The position numbers and the translations under genes are program-made. A model generated the notes under the pieces. It made no database searches. It was not told the DNA's origin and saw only the letters and a program-made list of their open reading frames with translations. Below, piece after piece: positions 22,600 through 34,293 of a stretch of 64,000 nucleotides of DNA. Source of the DNA: Litsea cubeba (taxonomy: Eukaryota > Streptophyta > Magnoliopsida > Laurales > Lauraceae); assembly GCA_012931725.1 (NCBI GenBank), contig CM022945.1:100013951-100077950 (forward strand), written 5' to 3'. The stretch's first letter is position 1. Each line of letters starts with the position of its first letter.

Positions 22600-25250
22600 G
22601 ATGAAAAAGTTCATCAGATCCTGACCTTAGAGTAAATTCCTTACCCATTTTCATACGTGTGGACCCCCACCTATGGTTAATATCTACCATTGAGTACTGG
22701 AGAAAACTGAGAAGTGCACTGTATTTTAGATAACAAAAGCCAACCTGGTCGTATTTGACTTATGATGAAGGTAGTCTTGTCTTACTTGTAAATTTGCCCT
22801 GACAGAATCATGTGAAATCCACTGTTTGAGCTTGTCCTGAGCTGATATACTCATAACTCACCTGGTTAGAGCCTTGGAGGCATCAAAATCTGCACTTGGA
22901 AATGGGAGTTGACCCTTTTGGAAGTAATGATGAGGAAGAAATTAGTCATTTATACTATATCAGGGGGTCAAAATAATTTAAAACAAGAACATGACTCGTC
23001 AAAGAATCGGTCGTTTTCAAATCGACTCGACCTGGTGAACCTCTGAGCCGAGCCTTCTGCTTTTTGTTAGTGATACTAAACTCGAGAAATCCGAGTCAGT
23101 GAACGTAAAAAAGAAGCTCCAAGTACACCACGTGGTAAAAAAGGGCAGACAAGGTATCAAATCCACGATGGATCATGGTGGGCCACCCACGGTTAAAAAA
23201 CACTCTACACATGTCTCGATGCCTTCTCCACTTGTAATATAATAACAGCACACAAATAGATGGCCCCTACCATATGGATGGGGAATGCTAGTCCATGTTT
23301 CAGACATAGAAAGTTAAAAAACCACATGCATGAATAGACCTGGGTGTGGAGCTGGTGCTAATCTAATTCAATCGGTCCAACTAACCCAAACATTTGTCAT
23401 ACTATAGATGTAAACCCCATTTTTGTCCTGTGGTTATACATTCTGATCTCTGAGATGGAGCATATCTAACCAAGGGAATCAGAGATCCACAAGTCAAAGG
23501 GTCTAGTTCCTATGCCAAAAAGGCACTAATCAAAGGGTGTGTACGTAGGGGTGATCGCCCTTTGCAAAGTTGTAAAATATGTGGAACTAGAAGGATAACT
23601 CAAGGTATAGTCTACTAACTACAATAGAATCTTATAAAGAAGTGACTATCCTCATCGGGGTTATTGTTGAAGCTTTATATCATCTATCTATTCTAGGATG
23701 ATCTACTCAAATGACTTGATGTCTAATGTTTTATACTAAATAGCTATCTATTACTGGACATTGCTCTTGGATGGTTTTGGTTCACCCATATGTGCGCCCT
23801 ATTCAGTGGAGTAGAACCACTTTGGTGCTCCAATGGTGCACAATCTTATTTTGATCTTAGTGGCATGAGATCATGGAAGAAATGACTTATTTTTCTGCTT
23901 TCACTAAACTTAAAGCAACGAGCAATGTGTCAATGGAGATTAATATGAGTTAATTATTATATAACTACTTTTTCAAGCAGCGGACAGAGTCACAAGCTTT
24001 TTATGGTTAAGAGGATAATAGAATGGTTCTTTAACAAAGTAAGTGGAGGATGCTATGCACACGTTAGCATGCCTTTAATTTTTAAAGTAAGTGATATCTA
24101 ATCAGGAAGAAGCTAATAAATCCAATGATTACTGGATGAATTTGAGGCATCTACTCCTGCTGTTTTAGGACCACCATGTGATGATGAGCTACGAGGAAGA
24201 GATACTCTAATGGTAGGACTTAATTTCAGGTTAATTTCAAGTTTGCTGTTTTCCTATAGACAACATTGGAAAAACATGATCGAAAATAAATTTTTTATAC
24301 CGAAAAATACTTTTTTATTTAAACTTTCTCATGTATTTTGTTTGCAGTAAATATTAAAATTAATTCATTTTTGACACCATTAAGAAGTTGCTGTGATAGT
24401 TGTGCATGAATGCAACAAATATATTGTTTGAGATTGTTCTCTTATGTCCATTTGGGCTTACCTTTGATCGGTATAGAGTCTTTCACAGTCTCATCTGTTT
24501 ATGATTTGACAACATATCTAATTTTATGCTCATTAAATCTTACTCACGTTAGATTGAATCTAAAAGAAATCTATGTTTAGAGGATAATGCTGTTGAATCA
24601 AGGTTTAGAAAAATCTGATGAGATGGAATTTTTGAATGATCCTAGTCGATAAAGAGTTAATGGAACCAAGTTGGCCCGAGCAGGACCGCATAAGTATAGG
24701 TGTGTTCATCTTCATACAATGTTCATGGGCTGTGTCTCAAGAGAGAGGGAAATGCTTGTTTGATTAGGGACCTCCTAATTCATGTCTAAAGGTCCATTTG
24801 ATTATAGTTAAGACCCACGTCAATCCACACCTTTCTGTGATTGTGCGGTTGCTTAGTTCAACATTGCAAATAGAGAGTTTGGCTACCTAAAACCATTTTA
24901 TTTATCGTGGATAAACCCCACTTCTTTTGGTCATCATGTCTATTGTAACACTTGAAAATGTTCCAATGCCAGGCATCATGATTTCGTATGCTTTCAGGTA
25001 ACAAAACGCACACAAATTAAGAAAAGCAGGAAAAGAGCATTTGGTTTTAAGTGTTTGGTGATGTCTTAACAGTAATGCATATTTAACTATAGATAAATGG
25101 AAAGTACAATTCGAAGAAACATATGTAAGCTTTGTTGAATGCTTTAGTTGTTATCTAATGTGTAAGGAAGGATATATATATATATATATATGATATGTAA
25201 TGTTGGATAGTGAGATTAGGAGTGCATGTGTGAGCTAATCACTTGATAGG
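22600..25250. other. gene-free copy 1 sequence collinear with copy 2
   Basis: No gene is recognised. Shared anchors with copy 2 include GTGCACTGTATTTT (22.72 versus 47.97 kb), TGGATCATGGTGGGCCACC (23.17 versus 55.41 kb, one or two changes), ATGATGATGAGCTA (24.18 versus 56.40 kb) and AAGTGTTTGGTGATGTCTTA (25.05 versus 56.97 kb). Order is kept throughout. Confidence 0.8.
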
Positions 25251-25631
25251 GGTATAGTTTTTTCAAAATATCTCTATGGATGACAAATATATATTGCAAT
25301 AAAAATATGAAATAATCAAATTAGCAATGGTGATCAAATTGAAAAATCTATAAGATTATTTTCTAAGGTATTATATATTTATTTTGTAATATTTCAAAAA
25401 ATCTATAAGATGAAACAATATTCCGAAATCTAATCGTCAACAAAATAAAAGGCTTAATAAATATTCCCAGCTATCCAAATAACAGTTTTCTACCCCCATC
25501 AAGCAAAAATCTTAGGTCCACCAATGGATCTAAAAAAATCTGACCCATTAGCTAGGTGATCGATCCATTTGGTTGCAGATATAGTTGTTTATAGAGAGTA
25601 TCATGTTGATTTGTATCAATTTCTGAAGTAT

Positions 25632-26077
25632 TGTAACGACACCCGACCCAATCCCCGGGTATGATATTATCCGCTTTGGGCCTAGCTCGCAGCCAAACAC
25701 CCTCACGGATTTATTCTCGGGCCTCTTTGAGACCCAAAACGCGTCATACCAAGTCAAGGGGGGTTCGCACATATAAGCCTGGCTTCGGGTGGCCTCATAG
25801 GAGATGTGGGACGGAGTCCCTGCGAGCGGCTTTGATATCAATTCTGTAACGACACCCGACCCAATCCCCGGGTATGATATTGTCCGCTTTGGGCCTAGCT
25901 CGCAGCCAAACACCCTCACGGATTTGTTCTCGGGCCCCTTTGAGACCCAAAACGCATCATACCAAGTCAAGGGGGGTTCGTACATATAAGCCTGGCTTCG
26001 GGCGGCCTCATAGGCGATGTGAGACGTGATGTGGGACAGAGTCCCTGCCTTGCTCGCAGCTGACCCGGGTTCTCACA
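25632..26077 (-). mobile_element. TRIM-type LTR element, 446 bp
   Basis: Two direct repeats with period 213 bp start with TGTAACGACACCCGACCC (25632 and 25845), and the element ends TTCTCACA. AGTAT flanks it on both sides (25627-25631 and 26078-26082), a 5-bp target-site duplication. Between the repeats is GGCTTTGATATCAATTC. Read on the minus strand this is a decayed TTGGTATCAGAGCC primer-binding site placed right after an LTR end. Two short LTRs, a tiny interior and no coding capacity fit a terminal-repeat retrotransposon in miniature. It is absent from copy 2. Confidence 0.85.
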
Positions 26078-26159
26078 AGTATGCACTTCGTAAGGCCAGT
26101 ACTTAAAAATATTGCTGGGCCAACTTAAAAATATGGCTGAGATCCACAAATTTACCACC

Positions 26160-26520
26160 GTCCACACTGAGTAAGGTTACAATTACAATGCACTTGTAGT
26201 AACACACCTTCCTTGCATGCGCCTTTCCCCTTGGGCTTTTGATTACTCACCGTCCTCATCTGAGTCTGCAAGTTGCATGAAAACAAAGTCATAGCCATTA
26301 GCCTTCACCTCAGATCACAGCAACTTTGGCCGTCCATTTATTAATGACAGCTGAGTGTGGTCGAGCAGAAGAATCCAAGATGTGGAGTTGAGAATCGTGT
26401 TTGTGTTCTTATTTTATACCCGAATCTCTTAGTACTACTAGATCACACGTATATCCTATTTAATAATAAAACAGACACAAATGTATGGAGGAGTTGACAT
26501 TGTACTACGTCTCCTAGTGT
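26160..26520. other. best conserved gene-free block between copies
   Basis: This matches 58140-58510 with high identity. Both contain TCACAGCAACTTTGGCCGTC, TTATTAATGACAGCTGAGTG, GTCGAGCAGAAGAATCCAAG and GAGAATCGTGTTTGTGTTC. No open frame spans the conserved part and I recognise no gene. It could be a regulatory or non-coding RNA element, or simply a stretch free of insertions. Confidence 0.6.
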
Positions 26521-26575
26521 GACTCAATGTGGACTAGTTTTGGCCCAGTTACATCTTATACTATTAGTATACAAA

Positions 26576-27078
26576 GGGAGAATTTCTAAAAAGTCCTTAA
26601 GTTTCGACCTTATTTCAAAAAATGATATAAGTTTTAAAAATTTTTAAATTAGTCCCTAAGTTTTTCATGAAGTTTTCAATTAAAGACATTTATCTATTTA
26701 AAGTTATTTTTCTGTAACTTTTTTCCTTTTTTTTAAATACCCAAATTATCCTTCATTGTAATAAAACTTTCATTCACTTCTTCTATTTTCTCCTCATTTC
26801 CTTCGCCTGTATTCTCACGGTGATCAAAGACACCCAGTATTCCCACAGCGATTGGCTGCATGAAGTGACTGCCGAAACCATATCATGGCTTTAAATGAAG
26901 GGTAATTTGGGCATTTTCAAAATATTGAAGGAAAAAATTACTAGAAAATACCTTTAAATGGCCGGATATCCTTAATTGAAAATTTACTGAAAAGCTTAGG
27001 GACTAATTTGAAAAGTTTCAAAACTTATATCATTTTTTAAAATAAGACAAAAATTAAGGCCATATTTGAAAATTTCCC
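26576..27078. mobile_element. TIR element, about 500 bp
   Basis: The left end GGGAGAATTTCTAAAAAGTCC matches the inverted right end GGGAAATTTTCAAATATGGCC. Both continue through CTTAA.TTT...TTATTT...AAAAAATGATATAAG, so each TIR is roughly 150 bp with mismatches. No target-site duplication is clear. One-end relics of similar sequence occur near 38030-38110. Long TIRs suggest a MULE derivative, but this is an inference. Confidence 0.6.
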
Positions 27079-27267
27079 ATAAACATATAGTACTTGAAAG
27101 TCATGTGTTTGTTTTGCAGAGATTAATGAAGGGCATAAGCACAAGCTCTTGCATGATATTGCTTTGTGAGGGGGATGGCGATTGCCCAGTTCATTGATGG
27201 GGTCCCCTTCTTTAATGTCTGGATGCAGACGTTCAGTACTGACTATTGAGTTGAGCAATATTTTGCT

Positions 27268-27422
27268 GGAACCGAATCCCCTGTTTGGACCAAACAGGGA
27301 AACCCTGTTTGGACCAAACAGGGGGTGACATGCAGAGGGGCGGATGATAGAAAAACCGTTTCTCTTTCATCCGCCCCCTTATGTGTCGCCCGATGTTTGG
27401 TCCAAACAGGGAATTCGTTTCC
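27268..27422. repeat. foldback element with internal palindromes
   Basis: The left arm starts GGAACCGAATCCC and the inverted right arm starts GGAAACGAATTCC. Both continue through CTGTTTGGACCAAACA and the GGGGCGGATGA-type segment to a central hairpin turn near 27348. The 21-bp palindrome around TTTGGACCAAA appears twice on the left arm and once on the right. Confidence 0.8.
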
Positions 27423-27875
27423 TATTTTGCCATAGCTAAGCTAGGCTCGTTGAGTACGAATCATTTGTGGCTAAGCCTAGCCATAGAGAGGGCCACCCTC
27501 TCCAACTCACTATGGTAAGGGAATCTCCTAATCTCTTGATCAATGGCTAATAAAACGTTAGCTTTCAAATTGAGTGCACTATTTATCCAACGGTCTAGGT
27601 CTATTTATAGGAGTGCTGATGTATATGACCAATGATTATCAGGCAGGGAGGCACCATTTATCCAACGGTCCAATTTATTTAGAGAAGTGCTTATGTATAT
27701 GACCAATGACTATCGGGGCAGGGGAGGGGATTCTATGTTTCTGTCCACTCATATGGATCTTTGGTGGAGCCCACCGTTTATTTAAAAAAAATAAAAAATA
27801 AAATGAAGATGTGGGCACATCTGATGATATGCAGACATGGAGCTCATGCATTAGAGCTCCTATTTCATATATATA

Positions 27876-29281
27876 CAGGGGCGGACCCATGTTAATTTGA
27901 CCTGGAGCGGTCGCCCCAGGTCAAATTAAAAAATCATTAAAGAGTTGAATGGGCCTTGGCCCATGCCCCATGTAAATTAAAAAAATTGCCCCACCTCATT
28001 GACTCTTTTCTTCTCTTCCTTTGTGGAAAGGAACCAAAAAGAAAAAGAAAAAAAAAAAGAACTCTTTTCCTTCAATCTCTGCGGGGGAGTAAGATCACGC
28101 GACTCGTCTCCATTCTATGACGGGAGGAAGATGAAGACTCTTGTTTGCTCTTTTATGTCTTTTATGTGATCTTGGACTTGTTTTCTTAGATGTTGTCTAT
28201 CTTTTTATTGGTTTTATCATTTGGGTTGTCTCCAAAGCTACCATTGTAGAAGCTATTGAGGGAAGCTATGGTGGAGCTTGGAGTCGGCGGCAGCGGTGCA
28301 AGAGAAGGGGTTGAAAGAACAACTATGTGTGGTTTTTCTCTCTTGCCTTATATGAGTGATGGGTTTCCTTGTAGAGATGAGAGATATAGCAATGTTTAAT
28401 CTTCATTTGCATGAGACATAGGCAAGGAAAAAAAGGTGTCTAGTAAGGCTTAGCTTCTTTTTCTCTTCAAAGAATATTAATGGAACTCTAGATTTGAATC
28501 AATGGAATTTAAAAAATTAGGGCTAAATCTGAACTCTTAATCTCTAAATTATAATTCCAAACCTAAATCCCCAAGTCCTAAATGAAATCCTAAGCCCTAA
28601 ATCACCAAATCTTATATGCAAACCTTAATCCCTAATTCCCTAAATTCCCTTTATTCGCAAGCCCTAATCCCGCGGAGTCCCCTAATTCATAATCCCTAAT
28701 TCCCTAGTTTCTCATTTTTGAAATTTTTTCTTGGGCTATAATATGATTTTATGATTATTCTGATTATGTTCATTTGCAAATATAGGTGGGTTTCATGTGA
28801 TACATGAACTATTAGGAGCTTAAGGAAAGGATAAAGACTAAGAAGATATTAATTTCCACAATATAATGATTATTACTTTTTTAGGGTACTCTGGAGTTTT
28901 TTTTTTTTTTTTAGTATTACTGTAATGTGGTTGCTAATTGATGGGCCAATTTCTTGAGTAGTAGAAAATGCTTATTTATGAATTTGGTGTTAGTAGTAGG
29001 ATTCCTCATAAAAAGAAAAACTAATTGAAAATCATGTCTTTAACCTATTATATAAATAGAGATTGTTGGTAGTCAGCAATGATTTTGACGCAATTGACTT
29101 TATCTTTAAATTAGATATGGAAATATATATATCAAAAAGATTAAAACGGCTAATCTATTTAAACGCAATACTTTTTCTCCTTTTCTATTGTTAATGTGAA
29201 AAAATCTAGTAAAAAAAATATTGATATATTCAATTAACCATTATCCGCCCCACCCAAACTAAAATCCTGGGTCCGCCACTG
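27876..29281. mobile_element. non-autonomous hAT-like element, 1.4 kb
   Basis: The ends are CAGGGGCGGACCCATG and, inverted, CAGTGGCGGACCCAGG, typical plant hAT termini. TATATATA at 27868-27875 and 29282-29289 is an 8-bp target-site duplication. A subterminal palindrome, TTAATTTGACCTGG...CCAGGTCAAATTAA, sits near the left end. No transposase was found. The interior has scattered CCCTAAT/CCTAAA-type words at about 28555-28715. Copy 2 lacks the element. Confidence 0.8.
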
Positions 29282-30969
29282 TATATATATATATATATGA
29301 GCCCGGATCATATGAGCTGCAGCGGATTGTATTATCCCCTGCACACGCGTGAGTCGAAATGAAATGAAAAAAGGGCGCCAATCTAGGTCTTTATTTTTTA
29401 TTTCACCCTTTCCCCCTCTTTTCATTTCTCCCTTCTCATTTCCCCACTTCGTTTCTTCCTTCCAGACCTAGAAATCGATCTCCCTCAGCTCGATCCCTCT
29501 CTCCCTCAGCTCGATCTCTCTCTCTTAGCTCGATCTCTCTCCCTCTCTGCGCAGCGACCTCGGTGATCTCTTTCTGTCTTGGACCAGCATCTCGACGATC
29601 TCTCTATCTCTCCCCCTCATCTCTCCATCTCTCGGCGATATCTCCCTCTGAGATCTCTCTCTCTGTCTCTGCGCAGACCGTCTCTCTCTGTCGGCGATCT
29701 CTCTGTTTCGATTTCCATCGCTCGCTCCCGGACGTCGACCTAGATCCAGCTGTGTCTGCCTGGATTCGTCTTCCCCGCTGCAATCTCCCTGAAGTCCCGT
29801 CCCTCGGCAACTCTTCTACAGAAGAGTTGTAATTTTTTTTTCAACCTTGCATCTTTTATAAAAGGTTATGTAATGGGATGGTTGCAAATTTTTTGTTTTT
29901 TCTATTGGGTGTTCTGCGGAAGCTCCCTTGTCTCTGCACCTTTAACATTTTGCAAACCTTCTGCTTTGGGTGGATCTTACACTTCCAAGGCTTGATATTA
30001 TGTGAGTATTCATTTCCTTTTGGATTAAAGTGAGGTTGATGAAATTGGTGTATATGGTTAGACCAGATTTGCACTCTGTTCATGGGGTACTGCGGCCTTG
30101 CATTGAATGTGCTTGTCTGGGTTGAGAACTGAAAGCCAGATTGCCCCATTGCACAAATAACTGAAACAATCAAAAGTCATGCCCATTACAGTAAAAATCC
30201 CACAGAAAACAGGGTTATTTATTTTTAAAATTTTTTATTTTTACAATTTGATCACAATTTAGGTACTCTATTTGAATGTTCTTTGCCATTTGTCATGACA
30301 ATTCCAAACATCATCGAGTCATTTTGGACTCCATTTTGCTGTTAAGTTTCAGTTGAATCCAATAAGGATAACTGAAAAGTTTTTTTTTTAGTTAATATAA
30401 ATAAAATGATTGGCCTTACAAATGTCGTCAGCATGGTCAGTACGAAACTTAGAATGGGCTCCAAAGTGCCCATGTGGGTATGGGTATATGATTTTAAAGA
30501 CATCTCATACAGCCCATAATCCAGGACGAAGATTTTGAAAATGTCCAGATTTATAAGCAAGTGTCTGTTGATTCCAACTCCTTTAATTAATATTTATTTT
30601 CACTAAAATTTGGACATTTTGCATTTGCTATGAATCTGTGTGCAGGGAGAAAGAGGTTGCGGGTTGCTGATTTGGATGGATGAGGTCGCGACTGAATATG
30701 TACCGTGCTGAAGTATCGGATGTGTGCAAATTGAAAGTAGAGAAGATGAAATGAGAACGTCACTTGAAGAGATGAAGCAGGAGATTAAGCACGAAATTAA
30801 ACTTTTGAGAGAAAGTGACGAAGCTCATAATTTTCAGCAACAACACCCAAATTATTGTAGTTATATATTGATGATGTTTCTACTATTTGTTGTATATGCA
30901 TTTGAATCAAACTTTGCAACATGAGGATAGCTATTTCTGTTAGTTTTTTTTTTTTTAGAAAGGTAATGT

Positions 30970-31145
30970 CCCGATGCACTTGTGTATTATCTCAATTTTT
31001 GTTTCGAATGGAAATGTAAGTATGCACTTCTGTATTATCTCAATTTTAGTTTGGAATGGAAATGTATTTTTTGTTTTGAATGGAAATGTAAGTATGCACT
31101 TTTGTATTATCTCAATTTTAGTTTGGAATGGAAATGTCGAGATGA
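30970..31145 (+). repeat. tandem repeat in MULE, three imperfect units
   Basis: The segment GTATTATCTCAATTTTAGTT followed by TGGAATGGAAATGT recurs three times with small changes near 30985, 31031 and 31102. Confidence 0.8.
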
Positions 31146-31239
31146 ACTTGTTTAATATCAATTTTAGGTGCATTGATCTTTTTAATATCAATCCATTTTA
31201 ACATATGAAGCTGGCTATTTGCTCAAGATGGGAATCCAT

Positions 31240-31785
31240 TTTGATGGGCAAACACGATTTTTTTCAATCCAAAAATTGCAGATTTGAAGGTCGTAATATG
31301 GACCTCGGAACCCCCAAATTTCGTGGAAAAAATCCATCGGGAAGTGGGTGAACCAATGCCCCAAACAGGGGTACTCACCAATGTTTCAGCTGATTTGGCT
31401 GACAGGGTAGGAAAAGTGCGCGAGTTAAAAACGGGGCAAACGCGATTTTTTTCTATCCAAAAGTTGTAGATTTGAAGGTCGTAGTATGGACCCCGGAACC
31501 CCCAAATTTCGTGGAAAAACTCCATCAGGAAGTGGGTGAACCAATGCCCCAAACAGGGGTACTCACCAATGTTTCAGCTGATTTGGCCGACAGGGTAGGA
31601 AAAGTGCGCGAGTTAAAAACGGGGTAAACGCGATTTTTTTCGATCCAAGAATTGTAGATTTGAAGTTCGTAGTATGGACCTCGGAACTCCCAAATTTCGT
31701 GGAAAAACTCCCTTGGGAAGTGGGTGAACCAATGCCCCAAACAGGGGTACTCAGCAATGTTTCAGCTGATTTGACCGACAATGTT
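31240..31785 (+). repeat. tandem repeat, period 188 bp, about 2.9 units
   Basis: Units starting near AAACACGATTTTTTTC occur at 31250, 31438 and 31626 with equal spacing. All contain CCCCAAACAGGGGTACTCA and GTTTCAGCTGATTTG. The block lies downstream of the transposase relic. Confidence 0.93.
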
Positions 31786-31794
31786 TGGCTAATA

Positions 31795-32110
31795 TTTGGC
31801 CCATTTGACAAACAATAAAAAACCTGCAACACATTATCTTGAAGATCCCACAATCAATTCCACAAAATCCCATGTAATACACTGAATTGAAAATTTCACA
31901 AAATAACATGTAATACACTGAAAATGCAACTCCACAAAATTAGAATCTGAAACTAATGTTTGGCCCATTTGACAAACAAAAGAAACCTGAATACATAGTA
32001 TCTTGAAGAACCCACAATCAATTCGATGATGCAATTCCACAAAATGCCATGTAATACACTGAAATGAAAATTACACAAAATAAGATGCAATACACTGAAA
32101 ATGTAACTTT
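31795..32110 (+). repeat. tandem repeat, period about 164 bp, two units
   Basis: TTTGGCCCATTTGACAAACA occurs at 31795 and 31959. Each is followed by a TATCTTGAAGA-type segment and several CATGTAATACACTGAA words. Confidence 0.85.
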
Positions 32111-32263
32111 TCCAAAATTCAACCCACATGAAAATCCCATTTATCTCAAATAAATCTCTTTGTGTATAACAAAGCTCTTCAGGTTGGCATAACTGTGCTT
32201 CCTTCCTTGATGGTAGTATTGATGGAGTCCTTCTTTCTAGAAAACTAACATGAAATAAAGTGT

Positions 32264-34293
32264 TTACCTGTTCAACACCGGATAGTTTCTCTTGTTATGT
32301 GATACATTGCGCTTGTTGCAACCCTTATAAAGACGCCCTTTTGTTGCCTTTTCCTTCGATGATTTAAGTCTCTTCGGGCGTCCTTTCATCACAACATGAG
32401 ATGGCTCGTGATATTCAACTAAATTACTATCCACAAGTCCTTTCCCTTTATCAATGCTTGACTCCGTTGAGTTGTTTAACGTCACCTGACTCAATTTCAT
32501 TTCCAATTCCTTATGACCACTGATTAAAGCAGATCCACACAGGCAGCAGATCCACCCGATTCAACAAATTCTACAGAAGCATCTCTTCTAGCACCCTTCG
32601 TCCATCGCTTCAAAATGTAACGCTCGGGTAAAAGTAGTATAGAAACTCTCCTCAAGATAGACAACACATGACAACAAGGGATGCCTTCAAATTCAAACTT
32701 GTAGCAAGAACAATATGCATGCATCTCATCTTTTTTTCCATAAAACCTCTCTTTCAATTTGCTTTTTATCAAAATAATTTTTCACAACGAATTTACAGCT
32801 CACATCATCCTCGTAAACAATAGTTTCGCCAAGTGACGTGGTGGTGAATAACTCTTTTTGAAACTTATAAAAAAAAATTTCTTATATATACTTCAGCCAT
32901 CTGCCTTTCCATTGGTGAACGTGTCTTCATTTTAGGCCTCCCATTGCTATTCTCAAAGTCCTCTTTCTTTTCAAGATACCTTAAACGTTCAACCCCGGCA
33001 TCAAAAAGCAATATGAAATCAAGTAGAGAATTCTTGTACTCTACATACTGCTTCACAAATGCATTCATACTTTCACTTTTTTGAGTGGTCGACATGCCAC
33101 CGAAGAAATTTTTCTTTAAATAAGCCGGAACCCACATATGACGAATCTTAAAGATATCAGCCAACCAATTATTCTCCATAAGTTTATTGTCTATTATGAT
33201 CTGATTCCAACAACTCTCAAATTGAGAAGAAGTGTCAGAGTTGTGAACACATTTTTTGGTCTCATCTATTAGACCCTCATTGTGCCATCGGCAATACCGA
33301 TGAACAGTGTTTGGCATTACATTCTTTATTGCTTTTGTCATTGCCAGATCTTGATATGTTATAATTCCCTTTGGTGGACTAAATGACATAGCTTCAAGCC
33401 ATGTGTTAAACAACCACTGAAATGACTCCGTTTTTTCATTTGGTAAAAACCCACATCCAAATAAAGTTGTTTTTCCATGGTGATTACAACCCACAAATGT
33501 AGCAAAAATAAGTCCATAACAATTTGTCTTATAGGTTGTATCAAATGTTACCACATCACTAAAAACTTTGTAAGCCGAACGAAATGCTCCATTTACCCAG
33601 AAAACATGTGTTATCTTTTTATCTGCATCTCGCTCAATGGTATATGTGAAACCATTTCCCATTTCTTTACGGTTTTCAAAAAGTTGAAATAACAGCTATC
33701 CATGTAGCCCCCGTTTTTTTTCCTTTTCATCCCTACAGTGATTCTTGGCATCGACAACTGTAAATCCAATTTTGTCTAGTCCCCCAGATTGGGATGCAAA
33801 AATTTGCATTTGTTGTTTGTTTCGCACATTTGCTGAATCACATGTATTTATAATTTGTCACTTTGATTTTGGCACTTCACGATGTGACTTCAACATAAAT
33901 CTCTTACTGGGAGTAACAGGGGCATGAGAGTGTTCAGGAACAAACTTGGATACCACATAACCACCCGACTTATCTATTTTCACAAGCAACTGAGCCTTAC
34001 AATCGAATCTTGTTTCCATTCGACGTCTTTGAACAAGTTCCTTATCAATCCAGTATTTCTCATCTGTTTTACCCTGCTTTGAATAGACAAATCGCTTCCA
34101 TACAACCTCCCCATCTTTTCCTGTTACTAGATTCTTTTCTTATACTAAATCCAGCGACTTTTCCATAAGCATTGTAAAAGTTATATGCCCCATCTAAATC
34201 ATCAAAATGCATGCCCAATCTTGGTGTCATGTATTCATCTACATCTGGATAGTGGACAACTGATAATGATGATGAGGTCATATCCATATGCAA
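32264..34293 (-). pseudogene. FAR1/FRS-type MULE transposase relic
   Basis: Pieces lie in order on the minus strand. First is a FAR1 DNA-binding domain (34293-33870: PRLGMHFDDLDGAYNFY, then after a frameshift VVWKRFVYSKQGK and RFDCKAQLLVKIDKSGGY). Then comes the MULE transposase domain (33662-32865: FDTTYKTNCYGLIFATFVG, CRWH). Next is a SWIM zinc finger (32772-32524: C-S-C...G-I-P-C-C-H). Last is a basic tail with a GRPKR motif and a decayed zinc knuckle. Lesions include the frameshift in the FAR1 domain, a stop after PKSK near 33870, and a frameshift in the T run near 32870. The second catalytic aspartate position reads I-T-Y-Q-D where the family has T-D-Q-D. The relation to host FHY3/FAR1 proteins is by family. 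The TIRs show this copy is transposon-borne. Confidence 0.9.

Noticed and set aside
28555..28715. CCCTAA/CCCTAAT words suggesting an interstitial telomere
   Set aside because: Irregular spacing and many variants within a hAT-like element; no true TTTAGGG array.
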